Origin: Sutcliffiella horikoshii
GTDB lineage: Bacteria; Bacillota; Bacilli; Bacillales; Bacillaceae_I
Direction: 5' to 3'
Assembly: GCF_021991925.1 (NCBI RefSeq)
Contig: NZ_RXZI01000001.1
Span: forward strand, 868,001-932,000
DNA length: 64,000 nt
The notes beneath the pieces are model-generated. The model was not told where the DNA came from. It made no database searches and saw only the letters and a list, made by a program, of their open reading frames with translations. Shown one piece after another: positions 50,871 through 60,198 of this stretch. How positions within the stretch are numbered: position 1 is the stretch's first letter; every line of letters begins with the position of its first letter. Made by a program: the position numbers and the translations under genes.

Positions 50871-51749
50871 TTAAATTCTATATTTAGAAAGAAAGCTTAA
50901 GAATTCCTTCTGAATAGAATGCTCATACTTTATCAGTGCATAAGTTTTTGAACCGGGAAGACTTATGCTGCGACAGTCTACTTCAAGAAACCTACCTTCT
51001 AGCAACTCTCTTCTTACAGTTGATTTAGGCAAAATCGACATGCCCAGCCCCTCAATAATAAACCTTTTAGTTATATGAGTCTGAGATACTTTCATCATTT
51101 TCGTAAAAGGATATATTACTTTTATCTGTTGACATAATTCATCCCAGTACCCTGGATGGTTATGTGTCAATAAAGTATGGTGTTGAAACATATCTTCTTC
51201 CTCTAAAGGATTGCCCGTTTCAGAATCAAATCCATCATGTGGTACCACAAGAACCAGTTCGTCATCATAGAGAAGATGGCAGAACAAGTCCATTTCCCTT
51301 TTAGGCAGGCAGGATAAGCCAATATCCACTTCCTCCCCTTCCACGGCCTGTTCAATATCAATTGATTCAATAATCCGAACGTTTATTTCAATAGTGGGAT
51401 GCGTTTCTACAAACTTTTTTAAAACGTAAGGTAAAATGGTATCTGCAATTATTGGAGATATGCCAATTGTTAAACGGGAGGTGAACCCCTGTTGAAAGGA
51501 ATGAAGATCTTCTATTCCCTCCTCATGAAGGGAGAGTAATCTCTTCGCATGTTTCAAGTACTTCCTTCCTGCCTCTGTTAGGCATACTTTTCTACCATCC
51601 CGGACAAACAGGATTGCTCCCACTTCTTTTTCCAATTGCTTTATATGTACAGTCACTGTTGGCTGGGATATATACAAATGTTCTGCCGCTTTTCTAAAAT
51701 TATTTTTTTCAGCTGCAACTATAAACGTTCTTATCCAATTAAGCTCCAA
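50871..51749 (-). CDS. citR: LysR-family regulator, CitR-like
   Basis: 292 aa. N-terminal HTH with NNFRKAAEHLYISQPTVTVH (16-35), then the LysR effector-binding domain. It is divergent from a citrate synthase gene, the arrangement of B. subtilis citR-citA, where CitR represses citA. The 111-base spacer is AT-rich, with TTATTAATCAACTAG that could hold a T-N11-A site. ATG at 51749. Confidence 0.85.
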   Translation of the reverse strand: MELNWIRTFIVAAEKNNFRKAAEHLYISQPTVTVHIKQLEKEVGAILFVRDGRKVCLTEAGRKYLKHAKRLLSLHEEGIEDLHSFQQGFTSRLTIGISPIIADTILPYVLKKFVETHPTIEINVRIIESIDIEQAVEGEEVDIGLSCLPKREMDLFCHLLYDDELVLVVPHDGFDSETGNPLEEEDMFQHHTLLTHNHPGYWDELCQQIKVIYPFTKMMKVSQTHITKRFIIEGLGMSILPKSTVRRELLEGRFLEVDCRSISLPGSKTYALIKYEHSIQKEFLSFLSKYRI

Positions 51750-51860
51750 AGAAAATTCACTCCTGATTACTATTATTAATCAACTAGTTCAAAAATATTT
51801 AATATTCATAATCAATCTTATTTTATAGAATATAGGTAATAAAAGAAAGGGTGATAAATA

Positions 51861-52943
51861 ATGAGTCTTCAAAAAGGGTTAAAGGGTGTCATTGCAGCAG
51901 AAACCAGCATTAGTGAGGTGGATGGTTCTAATGGTCGCTTGGTATACCGAGGATATGAGATAAAAGACTTCTCAACTACTAATTCTTTTGAGGAGATTGC
52001 CCATCTCTTATGGTTTGGTGAGCTGCCTTCTAGTGAACAGTTAAAGAAGTTTAAATTAAATTTCGCATCCTATAGGTCTCTCTCTTCTACTATGGAAAAG
52101 GTTTTGTATATCCTCCCGGATGATATGGATATGATGAGTGTTATTAGAACCGTATTGTCAAGTGCAGGAAACCCATCGAGGAAATGGAAGCCAACAGTTG
52201 AAGAGGCAATGACACTCACAGCAATTGTACCTACAATCATCGCCTATCGAAAAAGGATATTAGATGGAAAAGATGTTATTCCTCCTAGTGAAGGATATGG
52301 GCATGTGGAAAACTATTTGCATATGTTAGACGGGGACAAAGCAAGACCAGAGCATATACGTGCATTAGAAACTTATATGATCTTAACAATGGAACATGGG
52401 ATGAATGCCTCCACCTTTTCTGCCAGAGTAACTGCATCTACCGAATCGGACCTAGTATCTGCGGTAACTTCTGCGGTCGGGACGATGAAAGGACCACTTC
52501 ATGGCGGGGCTCCCTCAGAGGTAATCTTCCTATTAAATGAATTGCGTGAAGTTAAGGATAAAGAATCACATTTACGAGAAAAAATACTGGCTGGAGAAAA
52601 GCTGATGGGATTCGGGCATCGTGTTTATAAAACGCACGATCCACGGTCTATTGCGCTTAAAGAAACGTTATTGGGCCTTGTGGGAAAAGATGTGTGGTTG
52701 GATTTGGCTTTAGAGGTAGAAAATGCAGCAATAACAGTACTGGAAGAATTGAAGCCTGGAAGAGGACTATATACGAACGTTGAGTTTTATGCTGCCGCCA
52801 TTATGAAAGCAATTAATTTTGATGCTTCCCTATTTACGCCAACTTTTACAGCAAGTCGAATGGTTGGATGGACCGCCCATGTTTTAGAACAAGCAGAAGA
52901 TAATGTGATCTATCGGCCATTGTCGAGGTATGTAGGGAACTAG
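51861..52943 (+). CDS. citA: Citrate synthase, CitA-like (minor isozyme)
   Basis: 360 aa. Active-site segments MEHGMNASTFSARV, GAPSEVIFLLNE, MGFGHRVYKTHDPRS and LFTPTFTASRMVGW, in the order of bacterial citrate synthases; the catalytic His and Asp residues are present. Condenses acetyl-CoA and oxaloacetate. The divergent LysR gene supports CitA and not CitZ. RBS AAAGGGTG before the ATG; a strong terminator follows. Confidence 0.92.
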   Translation: MSLQKGLKGVIAAETSISEVDGSNGRLVYRGYEIKDFSTTNSFEEIAHLLWFGELPSSEQLKKFKLNFASYRSLSSTMEKVLYILPDDMDMMSVIRTVLSSAGNPSRKWKPTVEEAMTLTAIVPTIIAYRKRILDGKDVIPPSEGYGHVENYLHMLDGDKARPEHIRALETYMILTMEHGMNASTFSARVTASTESDLVSAVTSAVGTMKGPLHGGAPSEVIFLLNELREVKDKESHLREKILAGEKLMGFGHRVYKTHDPRSIALKETLLGLVGKDVWLDLALEVENAAITVLEELKPGRGLYTNVEFYAAAIMKAINFDASLFTPTFTASRMVGWTAHVLEQAEDNVIYRPLSRYVGN

Positions 52944-52953
52944 TTTTTATCTG

Positions 52954-52982
52954 GCGCCTTTTATAGGTAAGGCGCTTTTTTA
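52954..52982 (+). terminator. Terminator of citA
   Basis: Stem GCGCCTT (52954-52960) with AAGGCGC (52969-52975) and a T run. Confidence 0.85.
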
Positions 52983-53037
52983 TTGCTCTAAGAATCGCCT
53001 GTTTACATAACTATATTACAATTTATTAAATTGATAA

Positions 53038-53080
53038 TGAAGACACTTTTAACGCAAATATACCTTCTAAAAGTCTTCAT
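53038..53080. repeat. Single hairpin of the ATGAAGAC/GTCTTCAT type
   Basis: ATGAAGAC...TTTT pairs with AAAAGTCTTCAT around an AT-rich loop, followed by CCTCC. It resembles the units of the arrays at 7.2 and 34.3 kb in ends and size but stands alone between citA and the DsbA-like gene. Confidence 0.55.
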
Positions 53081-53136
53081 CCTCCCTCATTAGTAGTTCT
53101 TCCTATTTTCCTTACACTCCTCCAATCCCCTAACCA

Positions 53137-53173
53137 CAAAAAAGCCAGAACCCTCATAAAAAGGTTCTGGCTT
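53137..53173 (-). terminator. Terminator of the DsbA-like gene
   Basis: Perfect 11-bp stem AAGCCAGAACC (53142-53152) with GGTTCTGGCTT (53163-53173), A run on the left for the minus strand. Confidence 0.9.
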
Positions 53174-53194
53174 CAACAAGCTCCACCGCTTCAG

Positions 53195-53908
53195 CTATTC
53201 ACAGCAATCATCCGAGCAATAAGATGTTTCGCTTTTGTTTTTGGACTCAAAATTTTGCAATTTCGGCTTTTCATTTTCCTCTTCCCATACTTTGGCCAAA
53301 GCCTCTGCAAATACTTCCGGGGGCTGGGCTCCGGATATGGCATACTTGCTGTTCAACACAAAGAACGGGACTCCCTGAACGCCAATCTCTTTTGCTTCCC
53401 TTTGGTCATAACGAACGTCTTTTTCAAAGGCATTCCCTGCTAACACATCTTCCACTTCCGCAGCATTCAAACCTAAGCTTACCCCTAGCTCCTTTAAATA
53501 CCCCTTATCGCCAATATGCTTGGAATCAGTAAAATGAGCTTTAAGAAGGCTTTCTGTCACTTCTTTCGCTTTACCCTGAGTCTCCGAATATTTTGCTAGG
53601 CGGTGTGCATCAAACGTGTTAGTTGGAATGGATGCATCAAAGTTGAATTGCAAACCGACCTCAGACGCCTGTTTTGCAACTCCTGCACTCATCCGCTTTG
53701 CCTCTTCCACAGGCATTCCGTATTTTTTTGCAAGTATTTCATATATGGTCAAATCAGTATCACGCTTTGCATTTGGGTCTAACTCAAAGCTCTTGAATTC
53801 GATATCTATTTTATCTTTATGTGGGAAATCTTCTAATGCTTTCTCCAATCTTCGTTTACCGATATAGCAGAATGGACAAACATAATCAGACCAGATTTCT
53901 ATTTTCAT
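53195..53908 (-). CDS. DsbA-family oxidoreductase (FrnE-like)
   Basis: 237 aa thioredoxin fold with inserted helical domain. Active CPFC at 11-14, cis-Pro loop GVQGVPFFVLN and SGAQPPEVFAEAL near 200. No signal peptide, so cytoplasmic, as in FrnE and 2-hydroxychromene carboxylate isomerase relatives. The tail SYCSDDCCE adds three extra cysteines, often seen in Bacillus forms and perhaps for metal or redox use. Single unit with terminator. Confidence 0.88.
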   Translation of the reverse strand: MKIEIWSDYVCPFCYIGKRRLEKALEDFPHKDKIDIEFKSFELDPNAKRDTDLTIYEILAKKYGMPVEEAKRMSAGVAKQASEVGLQFNFDASIPTNTFDAHRLAKYSETQGKAKEVTESLLKAHFTDSKHIGDKGYLKELGVSLGLNAAEVEDVLAGNAFEKDVRYDQREAKEIGVQGVPFFVLNSKYAISGAQPPEVFAEALAKVWEEENEKPKLQNFESKNKSETSYCSDDCCE

Positions 53909-53997
53909 CGTTGCACCTCTTTTCCTGAACTAGTATGTATTATCATATCATAATGTGCGGAAAAGCTCTTACAATATGCATACTTCAAGAAGAAGGC

Positions 53998-55425
53998 CTA
54001 CCTGAACAAGTTGATGTATTTCTTTATTAACTTTGTGAGTTTACCCTCAAAGAGCTTTTCCCGCCAGTAAAGATCTGCGGTTCGTTGAACGGCTGCAGCA
54101 TGGTTTGGGTAAGGATGGATTACCATGGACAAATCACCGATCCTCTTGCCGAAATGAATGGCAGCCACCACTTCTTGCATCCAGTCCCCTGCCCCTCTAC
54201 CAATGGCATGCGCGCCGATGATCGTTCCCTTTTTGTCTGTCATCAGTTTCACAAAACCTTTGGTGGAATTTGCCGTTACAAAACGGTCCACTTCAGATAA
54301 CTTCATTTTGTAAACTTTATAATGTAACCCTTCCTCTATTGCTTCCTGTTCCGTTAATCCCATATGGAATATTTCTGGAGAAGAATAGGTTACCCAAGGA
54401 ATTTGCTTATAGTTTATTTTTCGGCGCAAACCTAAAACCGCATTTTGCACCGCCAATTTACCTTCCATACCGGCAACATGAGTAAAAGGAAAGCTCCCAT
54501 TTACATCCCCTACCGCATATACAGATGGAATGGAAGTTTGTAACAGTTTATTGACTTTAACGTAACCTTTTTTGTCCGTTGCCACCCCGATACGGTCTAG
54601 TGACAGTTGATTGGTATTTGGCACTCTTCCTGTTGCTACAAGAACGGCATCGGTTTGGAGAGTGAACTTTTCGTTTCCGACCTGTACCATCGCGACTTTA
54701 GTTCCTTGTTTCATTGTAACTTCCAGCAGTTGAGCTTTTCTGTAAATTTGAAATTCTTCTGAGAGGACGTTTTCGGCAAAGTGAATGATGTCATTATCCT
54801 CTTTCGCAAGGATATTCTCCGATTTTTGTACCACAGTGACCTTACTACCCAGCCTCGAAAATGCTTGTGCCAGCTCTATTCCAATCGGTCCACCGCCTAT
54901 TACCAATAAGCTTTCTGGCAAAGATTCAATATCGAATATGGTTTTATTGGTTAGATATCCGGCTTCCTTCAACCCTGGTATATCCGGTATAAATGGACGA
55001 GATCCCGTTGCAAGTACCACTCTTTTTCCAGAAATGATTTTCTCTCCATCATTTATTGCCAACTCATTCTTGGATAGAAATGAGCCAGTTCCTTGAAAAA
55101 CATCTACACCCATTTTTCGAAACCGATCGGCATCATCATGGTGTTGAATGGTTGCAATGACATCTCTGACTCGTTGCTGCACTTGTTTGAAATACTTGGA
55201 ATAGTCAGGACGATACCCTAATGAAACTGCCTGATGCAACTTATTTGCTTCCTCAATTAGCGTTTTTGATGGCACACATCCATAGTGCAGACAATCTCCG
55301 CCAAGTTGCGTCCCTTTATCCACCAGTGCCACCTTTGCACCAAGTGAAGATGCACCCGCAGCTATCGTCAATCCCCCCGAACCACCACCAACTACAATTA
55401 AATCATAGTCAAAGTTTCCCATCAT
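53998..55425 (-). CDS. Pyridine nucleotide-disulfide oxidoreductase, mercuric-reductase-like
   Basis: 475 aa FAD/NAD(P)H enzyme. FAD fold VVGGGSGGL (11-19), redox pair Cys45/Cys50 in GGDCLHYGCVPSK, NAD fold VIGGGPIGIELA and second FAD motif VYAVGDVNG. The usual HPT...E or HPYPT..E of the partner subunit reads HPYPNHAAAVQR: His kept, Glu absent. No N-terminal heavy-metal domain and no mer genes, so mercury is unlikely. Substrate unknown. GGAGG lies before the ATG. Confidence 0.85.
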   Translation of the reverse strand: MMGNFDYDLIVVGGGSGGLTIAAGASSLGAKVALVDKGTQLGGDCLHYGCVPSKTLIEEANKLHQAVSLGYRPDYSKYFKQVQQRVRDVIATIQHHDDADRFRKMGVDVFQGTGSFLSKNELAINDGEKIISGKRVVLATGSRPFIPDIPGLKEAGYLTNKTIFDIESLPESLLVIGGGPIGIELAQAFSRLGSKVTVVQKSENILAKEDNDIIHFAENVLSEEFQIYRKAQLLEVTMKQGTKVAMVQVGNEKFTLQTDAVLVATGRVPNTNQLSLDRIGVATDKKGYVKVNKLLQTSIPSVYAVGDVNGSFPFTHVAGMEGKLAVQNAVLGLRRKINYKQIPWVTYSSPEIFHMGLTEQEAIEEGLHYKVYKMKLSEVDRFVTANSTKGFVKLMTDKKGTIIGAHAIGRGAGDWMQEVVAAIHFGKRIGDLSMVIHPYPNHAAAVQRTADLYWREKLFEGKLTKLIKKYINLFR

Positions 55426-55515
55426 GACTAACCTCCACTCCTATTTATCATGATGATACATAAAAAGAGATTTTTCATCCAATATAACAGGCCCTTCAAT
55501 GTGCCCATCGCCTGT

Positions 55516-57705
55516 CTAGAGTCCAACCTGATGGATGAACTCCCTGCATATTGCTTCAGAATCTACCCTCACGCTTACATAAGGAGGCTTTGTATTCCGG
55601 GTTGCTTCTACCGGTATTCCCAGCCAAAGAATTCGATTGTCAATCATAACAAAAGGAAAGCTTACTTCACCAGATAATCTCGAAACCCTTATTTTACATT
55701 TCTTAAGCGTGTCTTCCCACTCTTCGGGAAGGGTAACTTGATTGGGTAAACCCATTAAAATCGAGGTGTATGCATGTTCCATATCTTCAAAAACTCTTTC
55801 CCATTTTCTCGCATGCTGCCACTGAACCCTGTGGTGTTGATGCTTTATCCAACTTCCTATTTCATGTGGATGTACCTGGAGTTTAGATTTTTCCTGAAAC
55901 TCCACTAGCTTTCTGATCATTTTATTGGAAGATACATTTCTTTTAATGAAGTGAGTGTCACTGATATGAACAAACTTGCCTTTGGTTCTTGTTACGGCAA
56001 CGTTCAGGAGACGCTCACTTTCTTTCCCGAGTAACAGCATCCCTGGTCTCTCAAGAGGATAGCTGTCAACCGAATCGAAGATGATGACATCCCGCTCGCT
56101 CCCTTGAAAGCGATGAACCGTAGCTGCCATGATATCCGCCGTTTCTTTTTCATGTTGATATAAGTCTTGTAGCAGGATGTCCATCCATTGTGCCTGTGCT
56201 CGATATGGAGAAATATAACCGATTGATCGTGCTCCATCCATATATGCTTCATGAATCAATTGAAAGGATTGTAGTAGATGCCAAAGATTTATGCGGGATT
56301 TGCTGCTATTTTCTACAAAAGCATGCTCTCCAGTAAAACTGGTACTTAAAAGTATTGACGCTTTATCGGGAAAAGGTTGCTGTCTTGCTATATGAATTCT
56401 AGCTTTTGAGACACTTGGATGATCACCTACAAGAGAGTGATAAATATATTTATTTGTAAAAGAGGATATGTCAGGGTGCATCCTACGCTGTTCTTGTAAC
56501 AAAAATAATTGGGGATGCAATTCTGATGAATGCACGCTATCCGCAACTCCTGTACGGTGGAAGACATCCTCTCTTAACCACTTTTCCACAAGTTCATGTC
56601 TTGCAGATGCAATAGGAGGAAGTTGTTTAAAATCTCCACAAATAATTATATGTTTAGCCATAGATGTTGCAAAAGCAGCTTGTGGAACATAGGCCATACT
56701 AGCCTCGTCCAAAATGATAACATCATAATCCTTTTCATATATGGCAGGATCCATTGCCGCTTTGGCCAATGTAGTTCCGGTAATGTATGCATCTTGTAAA
56801 AATTCCAATTCCTTTTGACGAATTTTCTCCAGTATTCTCGCAACCTTCGATTCAAGTTTCAGTAAGCTTTCAGAATCCCGCTTACTGAAAGATTTGGATA
56901 AATCTATCTTTAAATACTTTCTTTCTTCTATCACTTTATCCCTTTCTTCTGCAAGCCTCGGGTCCCGGTTTTGCAGTAACTGTGAGGAAGTGATGGCTGG
57001 AAGGTTTGACAACAGTTCACTGTTATGGGATCCGTACCTAAGCACATCTCCTTCAGTGTATCGTTCTTTTTTAGAAAGGAACGATGAAATTTCTCGCATA
57101 AGTACGTCTACAGATTGATTACTGTGAGAAAGTAGCAAAACTTTTTTCTTTTTAAAATATTTATTGGCGGCTACCCTGGCCAAGGTATAAGTCTTTCCAG
57201 TTCCGGGAGGCCCCCATACAAAGGTGACAGGGTTGTATTTTGAGCGAAGAATCAATTCATGGACATTGCTTTTAATGATATCAGTTGGATGTTTTGTCAC
57301 ATTAACCGGATTCATCAACCTATTAATACGTGCCCTTTTTTTCTTACTTTCTTTTATTTCATCCAGCCTTTGGATCAGCTGGTCCAGTAATTCCCAAGGA
57401 TCATGAAAAAGATATGCTTCTGTAATCATATCCCCTAAAGATTCACCAAATGAAATAATGACGTTTTTCCCTTCGGAAGAAAGAATCTTCCCTTCTGTTT
57501 TTATCCCACCCCACTCCACTTTCACTTGTGAACCCACAGGGATTCGCACAGAAGTGTAGGTCTCGAAAAAATATGTGAAGGTGTCTTCTTTTGTCACAAG
57601 ATGGCCATTTTTAATAAGATACTTTGTGCTTCCGTATTTCTTTAAATGTTGTATTTCAGCCTGTAAAGCTTTTTTCCACTCTTTTATGTATGATGAGGTT
57701 TTCAT
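55516..57705 (-). CDS. UPF1/IGHMBP2-type superfamily 1 helicase
   Basis: 729 aa. Walker A WGPPGTGKT (164-172), DEAS (333-336), QRRMHPDISSFTNKYIYH, HRFQGSERDVIIF (motif V) and NVAVTRTKG (motif VI). An N-terminal beta-rich part at about 40-100 resembles the RNA-binding stalk. The C-terminus has no recognised nuclease. Likely an RNA or DNA helicase; the closest named group is UPF1-like. ATG at 57705, single unit. Confidence 0.88.
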   Translation of the reverse strand: MKTSSYIKEWKKALQAEIQHLKKYGSTKYLIKNGHLVTKEDTFTYFFETYTSVRIPVGSQVKVEWGGIKTEGKILSSEGKNVIISFGESLGDMITEAYLFHDPWELLDQLIQRLDEIKESKKKRARINRLMNPVNVTKHPTDIIKSNVHELILRSKYNPVTFVWGPPGTGKTYTLARVAANKYFKKKKVLLLSHSNQSVDVLMREISSFLSKKERYTEGDVLRYGSHNSELLSNLPAITSSQLLQNRDPRLAEERDKVIEERKYLKIDLSKSFSKRDSESLLKLESKVARILEKIRQKELEFLQDAYITGTTLAKAAMDPAIYEKDYDVIILDEASMAYVPQAAFATSMAKHIIICGDFKQLPPIASARHELVEKWLREDVFHRTGVADSVHSSELHPQLFLLQEQRRMHPDISSFTNKYIYHSLVGDHPSVSKARIHIARQQPFPDKASILLSTSFTGEHAFVENSSKSRINLWHLLQSFQLIHEAYMDGARSIGYISPYRAQAQWMDILLQDLYQHEKETADIMAATVHRFQGSERDVIIFDSVDSYPLERPGMLLLGKESERLLNVAVTRTKGKFVHISDTHFIKRNVSSNKMIRKLVEFQEKSKLQVHPHEIGSWIKHQHHRVQWQHARKWERVFEDMEHAYTSILMGLPNQVTLPEEWEDTLKKCKIRVSRLSGEVSFPFVMIDNRILWLGIPVEATRNTKPPYVSVRVDSEAICREFIHQVGL

Positions 57706-57770
57706 TCAGCTCTTCCTTTAGTAATTTGTGAATTTTCATTTCCAAACTATATCACAAACACAAAAAAAAT

Positions 57771-57816
57771 AAAAAAGCCAAGGATTCTGGCAACCTATAG
57801 GTGCTGAATCCTGGCT
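57771..57816 (-). terminator. Terminator of the 122-aa hypothetical gene
   Basis: AGCCAAGGATTC (57776-57787) pairs with GAATCCTGGCT (57806-57816), one bulge, A run on the left. Confidence 0.85.
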
Positions 57817-57819
57817 CTA

Positions 57820-58185
57820 TTATTTGTAAAAACTTACTACGTTCTTTAATACTTTCTTATCCTGCTTGCTAATTTTCTTAGGTTTAATAGGAGCAACAGC
57901 AGTTTTATCAGCACTTTCCATTGTGGAAATTTCAAGATAAAATGGGTTGGAGGTTTTATCACCATCTAGATACCCTTTAAGGATTTTCACTTTTGTAGTA
58001 GAACCTTTCAATAGTTCTTCATAGTCCCATGTAATATTGTTTTTGTAGGTTTTATCCATTCTTTCTTTTAATCCAAGCGCTTCTGAAACAGCATCCTCAG
58101 CAGTGCCCAAAAAAGTATCAGATCTTTTCAATCCTCTTTTTTTGATTCCATCTCCAGCTTTTGCTTGGAACAATAGACATGACAT
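57820..58185 (-). CDS. Hypothetical basic protein
   Basis: 121 aa, Lys-rich, soluble. After a short hydrophobic start (MSCLLFQAKAGDG) it has a helical segment TAEDAVSEALGLKERMDK and strands TTKVKILKGYLDGDK. A basic tail KPKKISKQDKKVLKNVV ends it. The ATG at 58185 has AGAGG nine bases upstream; one at 58194 is possible. No family recognised. Terminator follows directly. Confidence 0.55.
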   Translation of the reverse strand: MSCLLFQAKAGDGIKKRGLKRSDTFLGTAEDAVSEALGLKERMDKTYKNNITWDYEELLKGSTTKVKILKGYLDGDKTSNPFYLEISTMESADKTAVAPIKPKKISKQDKKVLKNVVSFYK

Positions 58186-58424
58186 ATAGGTCATCCTCTC
58201 TGTGTGTCGGCTTCACACCTTTAGACGGTGAATCTTAACACCAGGATACCAAAGGAACTTACCTTATCTTTATAGTGTAACCCCTTCAGCCAGTTTCTAC
58301 CACCATTTTCTATTATTATACGTTATCATCTGAAAATATATTTACAGATTAAGTGGGAATATACGCAGGTTTATGAGATAATGAAAGAATGATTTGAAAT
58401 TCCAAATGGAAAGAAGGAACATCA

Positions 58425-58595
58425 ATGAAACAAAAAAACAAGTTCCAAGACAATGAGAAAGTCATTCTAAAAAGCACTGGCGAAGAAGTTACCATCTTAA
58501 AATTCAACTATGTCCCCAATTTAAAAAGATACTCCTACACAATAAAAGAAAACCCTAAAACTTTTTATTTTGAAGAAGAGATTAGACCTAGTTAA
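58425..58595 (+). CDS. Small hypothetical protein, SH3-like
   Basis: 56 aa: NEKVILKSTGEEVTILKFN followed by YTIKENPKTFYFEEEIRPS, a run of short beta strands as in small KOW/SH3-type proteins common in Bacillus. AAGGAA precedes the ATG. It is soluble and acidic. Not named in any family I can recall. Confidence 0.6.
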   Translation: MKQKNKFQDNEKVILKSTGEEVTILKFNYVPNLKRYSYTIKENPKTFYFEEEIRPS

Positions 58596-58625
58596 ACTTA
58601 CAAAATAACATGATGTAACGGAAGA

Positions 58626-58660
58626 AGTCTTGCGCACCCTGCTTAGGTTCTTTTTTTTTG
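58626..58660 (+). terminator. Possible weak terminator of the small SH3-like gene
   Basis: An imperfect hairpin AAGAAG...TTCTT is followed by a run of eight or more T. Stem quality is low. Confidence 0.35.
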
Positions 58661-58716
58661 TTATGTTTATTCCTTAAACGGGTAACGATAATAAAATACC
58701 CTTTGGAGGAATGAAA

Positions 58717-59031
58717 ATGATTGTTATATATGTAAGTATCGGTATACTAGTTGTTTCAGCTTGCTTATTGGTTTTCTCCATTATTAAATTCAAGAAAAAA
58801 ACACAACCGACCTTTTCCTTTTTCAGCTCGGTAGGGGAACGAATGCAGGAAGAAAACAATGCCATAACAGAGCAAGTGGAACAAATGAAAAGCAAACAAG
58901 AAGCTATCAAAAATGATATCGATTGGAAAAAGTCAGTTTTCACGTTTACACTTGCTGAAATGAAAAAAATACCAAATACGTTTAAAAGCACTTCCAAACA
59001 AAAACTAAATGAGTATGAACGTGGTATATAG
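58717..59031 (+). CDS. Single-pass membrane protein with coiled-coil tail
   Basis: 104 aa: one TM helix at about 1-23 (MIVIYVSIGILVVSACLLVF), then basic KFKKK, then a coiled-coil-like segment (MQEENNAITEQVEQMKSKQE) and a charged end. Resembles YtxH/DUF948-type membrane proteins in layout but not clearly in sequence. GGAGG is seven bases before the ATG at 58717 and one base before the ATG at 58711. A hairpin follows the stop. Confidence 0.5.
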   Translation: MIVIYVSIGILVVSACLLVFSIIKFKKKTQPTFSFFSSVGERMQEENNAITEQVEQMKSKQEAIKNDIDWKKSVFTFTLAEMKKIPNTFKSTSKQKLNEYERGI

Positions 59032-59044
59032 TAAGACCAAAATG

Positions 59045-59304
59045 AAACCGACCAAACATGGTCGGTTTTAGACTGTTAACAAACTCTAATTATCTTTAGT
59101 GTTGCATTCTCTTGTTGTTCTTCGTTACAGGCGCTTCGCTTTCCGGCGGGCGGTCCGTAAGCCTCCTCACTCCGCTTCAGGGGTCTTACCTGTCCCTTCC
59201 TCCCGAGGGAGTCTTCGCGGCTTCCACTACGATCAACAGGGTATTGCATATTTCTTAAGATTATACTTTGTCTACACACTGAAACCGACCAGTATGGTCG
59301 GTTT
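59045..59304. mobile_element. MITE-like element flanked by duplicated terminator-like hairpins
   Basis: The 212-bp core 59070-59281 runs from AGACTGTTAACAAACT to CTTTGTCTACACACTG, the same ends as the 22.2 kb copy. Left flank AAACCGACC-AAACAT-GGTCGGTTT (59045-59068) and right flank AAACCGACC-AGTAT-GGTCGGTTT (59282-59304, loops different) are terminator-like hairpins that serve the plus and minus genes. Confidence 0.75.
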
Positions 59305-59315
59305 CTTTCTGTTTG

Positions 59316-60173
59316 TTAGAGGGCTGTAAATTTTTCATCGTGATACTCTATCTCAGTGCGCAATCTGTCCTTATGATATATTGCATTGATTTCTCCACCT
59401 ATGACAAGGGCTAAACCAGTTAGAAAGAGCCAAAGCATAAGAATGATAACTCCACCAAGACTTCCGTAAGTTGCCGAATAATTACCAAAATTACTTACAT
59501 AAAATGAAAACCCGATGGAAACCATTTGCCAGATAACAGTTGCCACGATCGCGCCAGGAAAAAGTTCCTTGAACGTTTTGTTCACATTTGGTGCAATTCT
59601 ATAGAGTGTAGTAATAATGGTAAAAATAACGAAAAATGCAATGATGAACCTCAGTACATTAAGTATCATAGCAGTGCTTCCCGGAATATATATTATATTT
59701 TCCAATTGACGAATAATGATTCCTCCGAAAACGGGAAGGAAAAAAGCAATCAGGAAAGCGAATATCAAACCGATGGTAAGTCCGATGGATAGTAACCTTA
59801 CAAGATAGAAAGGTCTGGATTCTTCTACGTTGAAAGCTTGATTCATGGCACCGATGAATGCGTTCATCCCATTTGATGCTGACCAGATGGTCCCTAAAAT
59901 TCCAACAGTCAATAGTCCTCCATTAGGTTTGTTTACGAAATCATTTATGTTCTCTTCAAAAACCGAAACAGTTTCTGGAGGCATTATAGTTTGGAGAAAT
60001 TCAATGACTTTTTGTGGATCAATGTTTAGATACGGAATAATAGATAGGGCTAAAACCAGTAAGGGGAACACGGAGAGCATGTAGTAATATGCTTGTTCTG
60101 CCGCTAGTCCTGTTGCTCTGTCGTTTTTCATTTCGTTGCCTAATCTTTTTATAAATCGTATAAAACGACCCAT
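59316..60173 (-). CDS. YihY/BrkB-family membrane protein
   Basis: 285 aa with six TM segments. The family start RATGLAAEQAYYYMLSVFPL (20-39) and GTIWSASNGMNAFIGAMNQAF (113-133) mark the YihY/UPF0761 family, of which B. subtilis YfkH is one. Function is not established despite the old ribonuclease BN name. It begins 25 bases after the YkgA-like gene and may be cotranscribed with it. Confidence 0.92.
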   Translation of the reverse strand: MGRFIRFIKRLGNEMKNDRATGLAAEQAYYYMLSVFPLLVLALSIIPYLNIDPQKVIEFLQTIMPPETVSVFEENINDFVNKPNGGLLTVGILGTIWSASNGMNAFIGAMNQAFNVEESRPFYLVRLLSIGLTIGLIFAFLIAFFLPVFGGIIIRQLENIIYIPGSTAMILNVLRFIIAFFVIFTIITTLYRIAPNVNKTFKELFPGAIVATVIWQMVSIGFSFYVSNFGNYSATYGSLGGVIILMLWLFLTGLALVIGGEINAIYHKDRLRTEIEYHDEKFTAL

Positions 60174-60198
60174 TTATTTCCCCTTCCTTTCCGGGTGG

